This document shows, in pieces, positions 8,231-16,334 of a stretch of DNA of 38,593 bases. Position 1 is the stretch's first letter. Each line of letters begins with the position of its first letter. Origin of the DNA: an uncultured Granulosicoccaceae bacterium (GTDB lineage Bacteria > Pseudomonadota > Gammaproteobacteria > Granulosicoccales > Granulosicoccaceae); contig CALGJU010000232.1 in NCBI GenBank assembly GCA_937928685.1, positions 1 through 38,593 on the forward strand. Direction: 5' to 3'. The notes below the pieces were generated by a model. The model saw only the letters and a list, made by a program, of their open reading frames with translations, was not told the origin of the DNA and made no database searches. The translations under genes were made by a program, and so were the position numbers.

Positions 8231-8326
8231 ATGCAAACATCGCTGCCAGTGGTAAGCACCCTACTTGCTATCGCAATTACGGCTCTTTTTTGCTGGCGCA
8301 TTGTAGACAGTTCCCACGACCGTTAG
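8231..8326 (+). CDS. Possible 31-aa single-helix membrane protein
   Basis: An ATG-initiated ORF too short for the track. It translates to MQTSLPVVSTLLAIAITALF followed by a short charged end, which would be one membrane helix. The ribosome-binding site is weak. It sits between the usp pair and the FNR-type site of the next gene. Size and topology resemble small oxidase-associated peptides, but I see no family match and it may be chance. Confidence 0.25.
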   Translation: MQTSLPVVSTLLAIAITALFCWRIVDSSHDR

Positions 8327-8332
8327 TGATTG

Positions 8333-8346
8333 TTGACTTCGATCAA
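8333..8346 (+). promoter_or_regulatory. FNR/Anr-type site for the metallo-hydrolase gene
   Basis: TTGACTTCGATCAA matches 9 of 10 positions. TAGATT (8368-8373) is centred exactly 31 bp downstream as the -10 candidate. The start codon is 63 bp from the site centre. Confidence 0.8.
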
Positions 8347-8402
8347 AGAAATCACCCGGGAAGCTTGTAGATTCGTGATTGCCAATGAACAGGAGCCACA
8401 TC

Positions 8403-9266
8403 ATGAATCCCGTAGTGACAGCGTTTTTCGATGAACCCACCAATACGGTATCCTACGTAGTTCGTGAGCCGGATGGTAATCACTGCGCCATCATTGATTC
8501 AGTGCTTAACTACGATCCCAGCTCGGGTCGTACAAGTACAGATTCAGCCGATAAAATTGTTTCGTATGTACTTGAGAATGGTTTTAAGGTCGATTGGCTA
8601 CTGGAAACACATGCACACGCTGACCATCTGAGTGCGGCACCGTACTTGAAGAAACGCCTGGGCGGAAAAACTGCTATTGGTGAGCATATATGTGAAGTAC
8701 AAAAAACGTTCTCAAAATTGTTTAATTTTGAGAGTGACTTCCCGCCAGACGGGAGTCAATTTGACCACTTATTTGGTGATGCTGAAACCTTTGCGATAGG
8801 CGATCTATCGGTAATTACGATGCATACTCCTGGGCATACTCCCGCTTGTATCTCTTATGTTTCGGGTGATACAGCGTTCGTAGGTGATACCCTGTTTATG
8901 CCTGACTACGGCAGCGCTCGCGCTGATTTCCCCGGTGGGGATGCTACAACATTGTATCAATCTATTCATAAAATACTGACATTACCTGACCACACAAGGC
9001 TCTTTCTGTGTCATGACTATAAAGCCCCTGGCAGAGATGAGTATCAGTGGGAAACCACTGTCGAAGCACAACGGCAAAGCAATATTCATGTCGGTGATAA
9101 CAGCAGTATGGATGAGTTTGTTTCCATGCGTACGGAAAGAGACGCTACCCTTAGCATGCCAGCGCTGCTTCTGCCTGCCGTGCAGGTTAATATTAGAGCA
9201 GGGGAGCTACCACCGGCTGAAGAAAACGGCGTGGCCTATCTAAAAATACCGGTTAACCAGCTCTAA
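8403..9266 (+). CDS. Metallo-beta-lactamase fold hydrolase, persulfide dioxygenase (ETHE1/Blh)-like
   Basis: A 287-aa protein. The track start is a TTG; the ATG at 8403 has AGGAG 7 nt upstream and is preferred. Metal-site motifs: ETHAHADHLS, MHTPGHTPACISYV, GDTLFMPDYG and LCHDYKAPG. The ETHxHADH plus GHTxxCxSY pattern and the RADFPGGDATTLYQSI segment fit the ETHE1/Blh branch, which are mononuclear-iron glutathione-persulfide dioxygenases that detoxify sulfide. Blh members additionally process sulfide for respiratory protection. Placement beside the cbb3 operon makes sense because sulfide poisons heme-copper oxidases (inference). No rhodanese domain is fused. Confidence 0.85.
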   Translation: MNPVVTAFFDEPTNTVSYVVREPDGNHCAIIDSVLNYDPSSGRTSTDSADKIVSYVLENGFKVDWLLETHAHADHLSAAPYLKKRLGGKTAIGEHICEVQKTFSKLFNFESDFPPDGSQFDHLFGDAETFAIGDLSVITMHTPGHTPACISYVSGDTAFVGDTLFMPDYGSARADFPGGDATTLYQSIHKILTLPDHTRLFLCHDYKAPGRDEYQWETTVEAQRQSNIHVGDNSSMDEFVSMRTERDATLSMPALLLPAVQVNIRAGELPPAEENGVAYLKIPVNQL

Positions 9267-9275
9267 CCGAGGCTG

Positions 9276-9353
9276 TCGAAATAATTCGTTTTATCGCCTT
9301 AATACACTGCATATAAAGACATAACGGCTATTTTTCTGGTCGCCTTGTAAATA
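9276..9353 (-). repeat. Dispersed intergenic repeat, copy A
   Basis: The reverse complement of this 78-bp stretch aligns with 32428-32504 with about 9 mismatches and one 1-nt gap by eye. Shared cores include ACAAGGCGACCAG, GTCTTTATATGCAGTGTATT and AACGAATTATTTCGA. It fills almost all of the convergent gap between the metallo-hydrolase and the DUF4404 gene. Confidence 0.85.
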
Positions 9354-9359
9354 GTCATA

Positions 9360-9623
9360 CTAGATGCCCATTTTTCCAAGCGTATCTATGATTTCACGTA
9401 ACGTACCTTCTGCTATCGGGTATCTTTGGGCGAATTCTATTTCCAGCTGTTTTGCCTGATCGATAAGTGTGTGTTTATTATTGTTATCGATACCAGCGCT
9501 GATGTATGGCTCTATGTGACGTTCGAATTCACGTAGTTTTTTGATAGTCGTGTCATCCAGCTGTGCTTTGTCTACTTCCTGCGACAACTGGATGATCAGT
9601 TGCTCTATGTTTTTATTTGTCAT
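9360..9623 (-). CDS. DUF4404 family protein
   Basis: An 87-aa soluble, mostly helical protein. The C-terminal part, with LEIEFAQRYPIAEGTLREII and a final LGKMGI, fits DUF4404. Its function is unknown. The gene follows the two-domain Usp on the same strand after 87 nt, so it may belong to the same FNR-controlled unit. Two copies of TGTGAAATACAA lie in the gap (9657 and 9674). Confidence 0.75.
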   Translation of the reverse strand: MTNKNIEQLIIQLSQEVDKAQLDDTTIKKLREFERHIEPYISAGIDNNNKHTLIDQAKQLEIEFAQRYPIAEGTLREIIDTLGKMGI

Positions 9624-9710
9624 GGAATGGTCTCTCGTGAATTAGGGTTTTGGTAATGTGAAATACAACTTACTGTGAAATACAAAAGGCTACTATCAGC
9701 AGATAACGAA

Positions 9711-10523
9711 TTAATGTGAAACAAACAATGGAACAGAGACGTCCCGAATCATGGTGCGCGAAGCGCCTCCAAGAATATACTCACGTATTCGCGAATGGCC
9801 ATAAGCGCCCATAACCACCATGTCAGAGTCAAATCTGCCTGCCAGCTCCAGCAATCGATCGCCAATTTCCGAATCGTCTAAACTGCTGTTGAGTAGATCG
9901 AAAGTAACATCATAACGGGTTAGATGCGCTTCCAGCGCAGCACAACAGCTGTCTTCCTGCGTAGACTTCTGTGTATTAAAAGAGACGATGTTCACAGACT
10001 TGGCCCGGGTAAGTATTGGCATGGCATCGTGTAGTGCGCGTGTAGATTCCCGGGTACCGTTCCAAGCGACCAATACATTCTCCCCCAGTGCATTCTGATT
10101 GAGTTCTTTTGGCACAATCAGTACAGGTCGGCCGCCGCCCAGAGTCGCATTTGCAGGCAGCGCTACGCGCTGTTCGTATTGGTGTCCGGTTTCCGGCTTG
10201 CCCACAACAGCAATGTCACAGGTGCATGCATGCTTTATTAATTGATGGCTTGCGTCGCCGGTGGTTTCTATATAGTTAGCTGTCACGCTATCTTCACCAA
10301 AAAAGGAACCAAATAGTGTGCGAGACTTGCCTGCTGCTTCACCTTCGCGTTCTTCGAATTCCTTTATCAAGTCGGGGTTCATATCTGCATCAAAATATTC
10401 ATAGCTTAGTGGTTGTTTTATATGTAGCCCGGTAATATGCGACGCGAATATTTTTGCAAGCTTCATCGAGGCCCATAATCTGGAGCTGGGATTGCCGTTT
10501 AAGTATACGAGAATATCTTTCAT
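9711..10523 (-). CDS. Two-domain universal stress protein
   Basis: A 270-aa protein with two Usp folds. The first begins KDILVYLNGNPSS. The second begins VLVAWNGTRESTRALHDA and ends with MGAYGHSRIREYILGGASR, a near-complete G-x2-G-x9-G-S type ATP loop. The track start is a TTG; the ATG at 10523, with GGAG 7 nt upstream, is preferred. Tandem Usp proteins of this type occur in many proteobacteria and are frequently induced by low oxygen. The promoter has an FNR-type site 79 bp before the start. Confidence 0.9.
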   Translation of the reverse strand: MKDILVYLNGNPSSRLWASMKLAKIFASHITGLHIKQPLSYEYFDADMNPDLIKEFEEREGEAAGKSRTLFGSFFGEDSVTANYIETTGDASHQLIKHACTCDIAVVGKPETGHQYEQRVALPANATLGGGRPVLIVPKELNQNALGENVLVAWNGTRESTRALHDAMPILTRAKSVNIVSFNTQKSTQEDSCCAALEAHLTRYDVTFDLLNSSLDDSEIGDRLLELAGRFDSDMVVMGAYGHSRIREYILGGASRTMIRDVSVPLFVSH

Positions 10524-10595
10524 AGCGTTCTCCAATGATATTTGGAATCTTAACTTTGTGCAGCGGTCATTCTCTTATTTCTTGGCTACCAGTTA

Positions 10596-10609
10596 TTGAT
10601 ACAGCTCAA
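10596..10609. promoter_or_regulatory. FNR/Anr-type site for the two-domain usp
   Basis: TTGATACAGCTCAA matches 9 of 10 positions. On the minus strand GAGAAT (10569-10574) is centred exactly 31 bp downstream. Confidence 0.65.
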
Positions 10610-10657
10610 TTTCTCCTGAGCCGGCAGCTTAAACATCGATGACTCATTGCATATTTG

Positions 10658-10671
10658 TTGATTTCAGTCAA
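10658..10671. promoter_or_regulatory. FNR/Anr-type site for the multiheme cytochrome
   Basis: TTGATTTCAGTCAA matches 9 of 10 positions. AATACT (10694-10699) lies 32 bp downstream, and the ATG is 67 bp from the site centre. Confidence 0.75.
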
Positions 10672-10731
10672 AAAAGTCAGGCTCTGACTGATGAATACTG
10701 TTATCAGGCAACAGCAGGCGAGAATTGACAA

Positions 10732-11814
10732 ATGGAAAGTCGGGTGTCACAGATTTCTACCGCATTTTGCATGTTTGTTATTCAGATGGTTATGGCTCCG
10801 CTGGTCATAGCAGATGAAATGAGTATCGATGAGATGTGGGCAGACTCTCCTCATGCAGATGCAAAGTCTGAATCGTTTGTGCACTGGGATAAAGACGGAA
10901 TCATTCCTTCAGACTGTGCAACATGCCATTCAGGTACCGGGTTCAGGGATTTTCTCGGCGATGATGGAAGCAGCGCTGGAGTCACCGACAAAGATCATGC
11001 GCCGGGAAGTCTGGTCGATTGCCAGGCATGTCACAATGATGCGGCTAAAGTGCTGAGTAGCGTTAGATTCCCCTCTGGCGTGGTGGTAGAAAACCTTGAA
11101 TCATCGGTGCAGTGTCTCGTGTGTCATCAGGGAAGATCATCTACCAACAGTGTTAATGCTAAACTGGCAAATCTGGCGGTAGATACCGTCAATGATGAAT
11201 TATCGTTCATAAATATTCACTACCGCGCTGCGGCAGCAACGCTGTACGGGGGGGAAGTTGCAGGTGGCTATCAATACGAAAATCTCACTTATGTGGGACG
11301 TTTCGCTCATGTACCCGGTTTTGACACCTGCACCAGTTGCCACAACGCTCACACCACAGTAGTAGATAGCACACAGTGCAGTACCTGCCATGCAGGCAAT
11401 GATGAGTTAAGTACTATCCGGATAACGGCTATTGATTTTGATGGTGATGGTGATAAAAATGAAGGAATCGCGGCCGAGATAGCCTCTCTTCATGAAAGAC
11501 TTGGCGCCGCCATTCGCGATTACAGTTCTGATGTTGCTAATGCGCCGATCGGATATAAACCCGGGCGATATCCATACTTTTTCCACGATAAAAATGGTGA
11601 CGCTCAGATTGACGACGCTGAAGGAATCTACCCGAACCGTTATCAAAGCTGGACGCCGCGTTTATTGCAAGCGGCCTACAACTACCAGTTTGTATTGGTT
11701 GATCCGGGAGCATATGCCCATAATCCCAAATATGTTATACAGCTTCTGTACGACAGTATCAGTGACCTCAAAACCCGTATTGATGTTGATATTGATGATA
11801 TCTCACGACCGTAA
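10732..11814 (+). CDS. Periplasmic pentaheme c-type cytochrome with EF-hand-like calcium loops
   Basis: A 360-aa protein with an N-terminal signal peptide (hydrophobic to about residue 27, ending near VIADEMS). Five CxxCH heme sites are visible: CATCH, CQACH, CLVCH, CTSCH and CSTCH. After the last heme come two acidic loops: DFDGDGDKNEG and DKNGDAQIDDAE. The second fits the EF-hand D-x-(D/N)-x-D-x-x-I-x-x-x-E pattern. The C-terminal third is heme-free, with aromatic residues (YPNRYQSWTPRLLQAAYNYQ). Family and redox partner are not recognised. It is likely a periplasmic electron carrier or reductase used at low oxygen, given the FNR-type site upstream. No membrane quinol oxidase partner is encoded next to it. 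Confidence 0.85.
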   Translation: MESRVSQISTAFCMFVIQMVMAPLVIADEMSIDEMWADSPHADAKSESFVHWDKDGIIPSDCATCHSGTGFRDFLGDDGSSAGVTDKDHAPGSLVDCQACHNDAAKVLSSVRFPSGVVVENLESSVQCLVCHQGRSSTNSVNAKLANLAVDTVNDELSFINIHYRAAAATLYGGEVAGGYQYENLTYVGRFAHVPGFDTCTSCHNAHTTVVDSTQCSTCHAGNDELSTIRITAIDFDGDGDKNEGIAAEIASLHERLGAAIRDYSSDVANAPIGYKPGRYPYFFHDKNGDAQIDDAEGIYPNRYQSWTPRLLQAAYNYQFVLVDPGAYAHNPKYVIQLLYDSISDLKTRIDVDIDDISRP

Positions 11815-11843
11815 ATGACCACTATGATGCCATTGCCGCATCG

Positions 11844-11878
11844 ATTGTGGTTTATAATTAGAACAACATAACCACAAT
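11844..11878. promoter_or_regulatory. Inverted repeat around a -10-like element before the sensor kinase
   Basis: ATTGTGGTT (11844-11852) and AACCACAAT (11870-11878) form a perfect 9-bp inverted repeat. TATAAT (11853-11858) lies immediately inside the left arm. No good -35 is at the normal spacing. It ends 8 nt before the kinase ATG, so it could be an operator or a leader hairpin. Confidence 0.4.
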
Positions 11879-11886
11879 ATATCGCT

Positions 11887-13782
11887 ATGGTACACAGCAC
11901 CAGTAAAAGTCAGCTTGACTCAATTCTTGATGCAGTTGACGCTGCAATAATAACGATTGACCAATCCGGCATCATTGTTAATTGTAATGACGCCACCACA
12001 AGAATGTTTGGCTACCCAAGGGACAAGCTGGTAGGAAAAAACGTAAAAATACTGATGCCCCAGCCGTACAAGCAAGAACATGACGGATATATCGAAAACC
12101 ATTTAACCACAGGCGAGAAGCGAATCATTGGCACTGGCAGAAAAGTCAGTGGGCAGCATCAGTCTGGCAATATTTTCCCGGTGCACCTGTCTGTCGCGAA
12201 GTTTGAAGACGAAGGCAGACTATTCTTTACCGGCATCCTTCACGACTTAACCGAACTGGAAGAGGTTCGTTCGACAAGTCAAAGGCTGGGGCAGATTGTT
12301 GACGAATCTGTCAATGAGATTTACACATTTGATGTTAAATCCCTACAGTTTACCAATGCTAATCGTGCAGCAATTAAAAACCTGGGCTATACACTGGAGC
12401 AGCTAAAAACGCTGACCCCTGTTGGTATTGTTTTACGGTTGACAGAAGAAGCGCTACTCAACACGCTTAAACCTCTACTCAATGGTAATTCTGAACGTGT
12501 GTCACTTCATACTCGCTTGGTGCGCAGTGATAAAACACAATACGAAGCAGAGGTTAACTTACATTTATCTCACGCTTTCGAATCACCGGAGTTCGCCGCC
12601 ATCGTGCAGGATGTTACTGATAAGAATCGTATGATTGAGTCCTTGCATAACAGCCAAAAAATTGAGTCTATCGGTAACTTGACCGGTGGAATTGCACATG
12701 ATTTTAACAATATCCTGACCGTGATTATCGGCAATCTGGATCTGCTGGAAATGGACAAATATGATACTGACGAGACTGAACTGCTGGATGAGGTAAAAGG
12801 CGCAGCTGATATGGGGGCAAGACTGACGAAACGGCTTTTAACATTTGCACGTCGGAGTCCGCTGTCTCCTAAAACGATAAGTGTAAACAACCTGATAATC
12901 GATCTCACAGATATGCTGTCGCGCACCCTGGGCGGCAATATATCGCTTGAAACTCAGCTTGCTGATAAGTTGTGGCGTACCAACGTTGATATTTCAGCGC
13001 TGGAGAATTCCCTGGTAAATTTAGCTATCAATGCACGTGATGCCATGCCTGACGGAGGTCGTCTGATCATAGAGACGAGCAATTGTCAGCTCGATGATGA
13101 AACAATACTAGGTAAAAACATCAATCCCGGTGATTTTGTAAAGATATCAATCACCGATACTGGCAGCGGCATACAGGAAGACCTGCGTGACACACTTTTT
13201 GAGCCCTTCGTTACCAGTAAAAAGGGTGGCAACGGTACAGGCCTTGGCTTAAGTATGGTCTATGGATTTGTACATCAATCCGGCGGTACGATCTCTGTCT
13301 ACTCTGAGTTGGAAATAGGCACTACATTTTCAATGTATTTACCAAGAGAGCAGGGAGAGAGCTCGAAAAGTACAGAACAAATCACCTCGACGTCAGCGAT
13401 TATTGGTCAGGGTAAAAGAATCCTTATCGCTGAAGATGACGATAATGTACGAAAATTGACTATAAAGCGTCTGGAAGCACTCGGGCATCACGTTATACCG
13501 GCTTCGAATGGACATGAAGCACTGGCACTGTTTGAAGCAGACCCGTTTGTGGATATTGTTTTCAGCGACGTAGTGATGACAGAAGGCATGTCCGGCTATG
13601 ATTTAGCGCTGATAATTCGTGAACTCAGCCCGGCTACGCCAGTCCTGCTAACGTCGGGTTTTGCAGAAAACATCATCAGCGATGGTCAGCTTGAGGCATC
13701 TGGATTGACGTTATTGCGTAAGCCGTATCATCAAAGCGATTTAAAGTTCGCCCTTGAAGACTTGCTAAAGGATAGCTATTAA
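11887..13782 (+). CDS. FixL-like PAS hybrid histidine kinase with C-terminal receiver domain
   Basis: A 631-aa soluble protein with no membrane helices. Order: PAS1 (about 5-125), PAS2 (about 130-245), HisKA with GGIAHDFNN (His about 269), HATPase (N box NARDAM, G1 DTGSGI, G2 GTGLGLS), receiver (acidic pocket EDDD, phospho-acceptor in FSDVVM at about 561, lysine in RKPYH). PAS1 closely follows the FixL heme-PAS: His65 in EHDGYI aligns with heme-ligand His200 of Bradyrhizobium FixL, Ile80 with Ile215 and Arg85 with the O2-contacting Arg220 (IIGTGR). Some related PAS domains keep this His without heme, so heme binding is likely but unproven. No FixJ-type partner is adjacent; output may pass from the built-in receiver to a separate regulator. 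It has no FNR-type site upstream. Confidence 0.88.
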   Translation: MVHSTSKSQLDSILDAVDAAIITIDQSGIIVNCNDATTRMFGYPRDKLVGKNVKILMPQPYKQEHDGYIENHLTTGEKRIIGTGRKVSGQHQSGNIFPVHLSVAKFEDEGRLFFTGILHDLTELEEVRSTSQRLGQIVDESVNEIYTFDVKSLQFTNANRAAIKNLGYTLEQLKTLTPVGIVLRLTEEALLNTLKPLLNGNSERVSLHTRLVRSDKTQYEAEVNLHLSHAFESPEFAAIVQDVTDKNRMIESLHNSQKIESIGNLTGGIAHDFNNILTVIIGNLDLLEMDKYDTDETELLDEVKGAADMGARLTKRLLTFARRSPLSPKTISVNNLIIDLTDMLSRTLGGNISLETQLADKLWRTNVDISALENSLVNLAINARDAMPDGGRLIIETSNCQLDDETILGKNINPGDFVKISITDTGSGIQEDLRDTLFEPFVTSKKGGNGTGLGLSMVYGFVHQSGGTISVYSELEIGTTFSMYLPREQGESSKSTEQITSTSAIIGQGKRILIAEDDDNVRKLTIKRLEALGHHVIPASNGHEALALFEADPFVDIVFSDVVMTEGMSGYDLALIIRELSPATPVLLTSGFAENIISDGQLEASGLTLLRKPYHQSDLKFALEDLLKDSY

Positions 13783-13800
13783 CAACCCGATCACTGTCTG

Positions 13801-16239
13801 ATGTTTCAAAGAATAGAGACAGCCTACAAAAAGGTGCGCAGAATATTTAGTCGCAGTGAATGGCTGGTGAGGCTGCTTGGTCTCGACAGACATAACAATT
13901 CATTATTGAACAACAAGGAATATGCAGCGCACCCGGTTGGATTAATATTGGTTCAGATTGATGGTCTGGGCCACGATCAGCTTAAACAGGCTATTGATAG
14001 TGGTGAGCTGCCGTTTATAAGAAGGCTACTTAATAAAGAACATTATCAATGCCTTCCGCTCTACAGCGGTTTGCCAAGCTCAACACCAGCAGTGCAGGGC
14101 GAACTTTTCTATGGTGTGAAAAACATAGTGCCGTCATTCGCCTTTAGACGCAAAGCAGACGGCAGGCAGACGCGCATGGTTGAACCTGCAGCGGCTCACC
14201 GTATACAGAAAGAACTTGAGGCGCGCGGTACAGCACTTTTAAAAAATGGCAGTGCATACTGTGATATTTATACCGGTGGTGCAAGAGAGTCACACTTTTG
14301 TGCCGCTTCATCCGGATGGAATACCCTGTTTAGCTGGTCGGCGGTACGGCACTGGGGGATAGTTTTATTGTTGAACATTCCCACGTTGGTGAAAGTCGTT
14401 GCTTTGATGGTGATAGAAATATTATTAGCAGTAAAGGATCTGTTCAAGGGCATTATAGACGGAAAATCTGCTATAGCAGAAATGAAGTCCCTTGTAGCAC
14501 GTGTGATGGTTAGTATTCTGCTGCGTGATCTTGTCACTATTGGTGCAACTGTCGATATTGCGCGCGGCCTCCCGGTGATCCACCTAAACTATCTGGGATA
14601 CGATGAGCAAAGTCATCGCAGGGGCCCCGACTCACCCTTTGCTCACTGGACACTCAAGGGCATAGATAAATGCATAGAGAAATTATGGAGAGCCAGCCAT
14701 CACAATATACATCGTCACTACGATCTTTGGGTATATTCAGATCACGGGCAAGAGCGAACCACCCCTTATACAAGGCTTACCGGCAACACTATTAACTCAG
14801 CGGTAGCTTTCGCATATGACGATATTCTGCGGAAACACCAGCCGACTACAACACGTGTTTCAAGGAATTCACTGACAGAAGAACAGTTGAACTCAGGCAA
14901 TGCTTGCTACGAAAAACTCGATGTAAGTGGCACTAATTCATCCCAGCCAGGTAAGACAGCACATTCCCCGGTCACTATCGCTATAGGACCGGTAGGGCAC
15001 GTATACATCGACAATAAGCGTGCGTTATCGTTGCGATCGGATATAGCGTCTCAGTTGGTACTGCATTATAAAGTACCCGCGGCAGTGCTTATGTGTTCCG
15101 ATCGATTGGAAGTGCACATGGCGGCTGGCGTATCGTATCTTCCCGGTGATGGCAACAGGGTCTTTGGTGCTTGCCATCCGTTTCTCAAGGAACTATCAAG
15201 TGATCTGCTCGAGATGTGCCGACACGTGGATGCAGGCGATATTGTATTACTCGGCTGCGTTAACGGCGTGGAGTCGGTGTCGTTTAAGACAGAGAATGGC
15301 GCACATGCCGGAATCGGACCCAATGAAACCAAGGCATTCGCGTTAATTCCCGCGGACACCGACTTGAGTGATGATAAAAAAGATTATATCCGTCCGGCAG
15401 TGTTACACCGCGCCGGGCTTAGAATACTAAGCCCGCAATCGCAAAAAATATCCGTTTCTGCTGGTGCAGACAAAATTCCAAAGGCGGACATTACTCATCA
15501 GAATCACAGCTTAAAGGTAATGACTTATAACGTGCACAGTTGCATTGGCATGGACAATATTGCATCGCCGGAGCGTATTGCTCGTGTTATATCGCGCTAT
15601 AGACCTGACATCATTGCGCTACAGGAGCTTGATGTTAACCGTACAAGAAGCAACAATATTCATCAGGCGAGTTTGATTGCCGAAATGCTGGATATGGATT
15701 TTTATTTTCATCCCTCAATCAGTGAAGCACATGAGGAATACGGTGATGCCATTATCAGTCGCTTTCCTATGCAACTGAGAAAGGCTGCGGCACTTCCCAA
15801 GCCGACGTCTATGATTGATATAGAAACCCGTGGTGCACTTTGGGTTACAGTAGATTATTTTGGTGACAAATTGCAGATCTTTAACACACACTTGGGATTA
15901 CGCAACAAGGAGCGATTACTACAGACAGAAGCACTGCTCGGTGATCAGTGGCTACATCACCCGGATTGCATCGGGCCCTCAATACTGTGTGGTGATCTGA
16001 ATGCGGTAGCAAGCTCTCGGGTAGTGCAACGATTCAGCCCGGAGTTTACAGATGTACAAACACACCTGCCACGCAATATGCGGAAGAAGACATTTAGCTC
16101 AAGAGTTCCGACCGTGCAGATTGACTATATACTGGCAAATGAGAACTTTAAAACTCATTCTGTGGAGGTTCTGGATAGTGAGTTGACCAGAGTGGCAAGT
16201 GATCATTTGCCGATGATGGCGTCACTTACGCTGCAATAA
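13801..16239 (+). CDS. Fusion of a nucleotide-pyrophosphatase/phosphodiesterase-like domain and an endonuclease/exonuclease/phosphatase domain
   Basis: An 812-aa protein with two hydrolase modules. Residues about 40-540 are an alkaline-phosphatase-superfamily domain with a metal Asp in VQIDGLGHD, a likely nucleophile Thr in SSTPAVQGE, YDEQSHRRGPDS, SDHGQE and the late His of NGAHAGIGP, so the two-metal site looks complete. A hydrophobic stretch near 180-215 may associate with the membrane. Residues about 570-812 are an EEP domain with TYNVHS, ALQELD, NTHLG, CGDLNA and SDHLP, all catalytic motifs intact. No signal peptide is evident. The substrate is unknown; EEP relatives of this kind include lipid phosphodiesterases and nucleases. 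The start is 18 nt after the kinase stop, so co-transcription with it is likely. Confidence 0.8.
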   Translation: MFQRIETAYKKVRRIFSRSEWLVRLLGLDRHNNSLLNNKEYAAHPVGLILVQIDGLGHDQLKQAIDSGELPFIRRLLNKEHYQCLPLYSGLPSSTPAVQGELFYGVKNIVPSFAFRRKADGRQTRMVEPAAAHRIQKELEARGTALLKNGSAYCDIYTGGARESHFCAASSGWNTLFSWSAVRHWGIVLLLNIPTLVKVVALMVIEILLAVKDLFKGIIDGKSAIAEMKSLVARVMVSILLRDLVTIGATVDIARGLPVIHLNYLGYDEQSHRRGPDSPFAHWTLKGIDKCIEKLWRASHHNIHRHYDLWVYSDHGQERTTPYTRLTGNTINSAVAFAYDDILRKHQPTTTRVSRNSLTEEQLNSGNACYEKLDVSGTNSSQPGKTAHSPVTIAIGPVGHVYIDNKRALSLRSDIASQLVLHYKVPAAVLMCSDRLEVHMAAGVSYLPGDGNRVFGACHPFLKELSSDLLEMCRHVDAGDIVLLGCVNGVESVSFKTENGAHAGIGPNETKAFALIPADTDLSDDKKDYIRPAVLHRAGLRILSPQSQKISVSAGADKIPKADITHQNHSLKVMTYNVHSCIGMDNIASPERIARVISRYRPDIIALQELDVNRTRSNNIHQASLIAEMLDMDFYFHPSISEAHEEYGDAIISRFPMQLRKAAALPKPTSMIDIETRGALWVTVDYFGDKLQIFNTHLGLRNKERLLQTEALLGDQWLHHPDCIGPSILCGDLNAVASSRVVQRFSPEFTDVQTHLPRNMRKKTFSSRVPTVQIDYILANENFKTHSVEVLDSELTRVASDHLPMMASLTLQ

Positions 16240-16258
16240 TAATTACCTTAATTGATTA

Positions 16259-16272
16259 TTGATATGTATCAA
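16259..16272 (+). promoter_or_regulatory. FNR/Anr-type site for dnaK
   Basis: TTGATATGTATCAA matches all 10 consensus positions and is a perfect palindrome at the half-sites. The site centre is 69 bp before the dnaK ATG. The -10 candidate TACGTT, about 32 bp downstream, is weak. Confidence 0.8.
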
Positions 16273-16334
16273 TCACCTGTTTGATGTACACCAGTACGTT
16301 ATTGAAAACCGAACATCAAAAAGGGCACGGAACA

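Noticed and set aside
16281-16334. Longer N-terminus of DnaK from the track
   Set aside because: It would start at TTG directly after the FNR-type site; the canonical DnaK start is the ATG at 16335.
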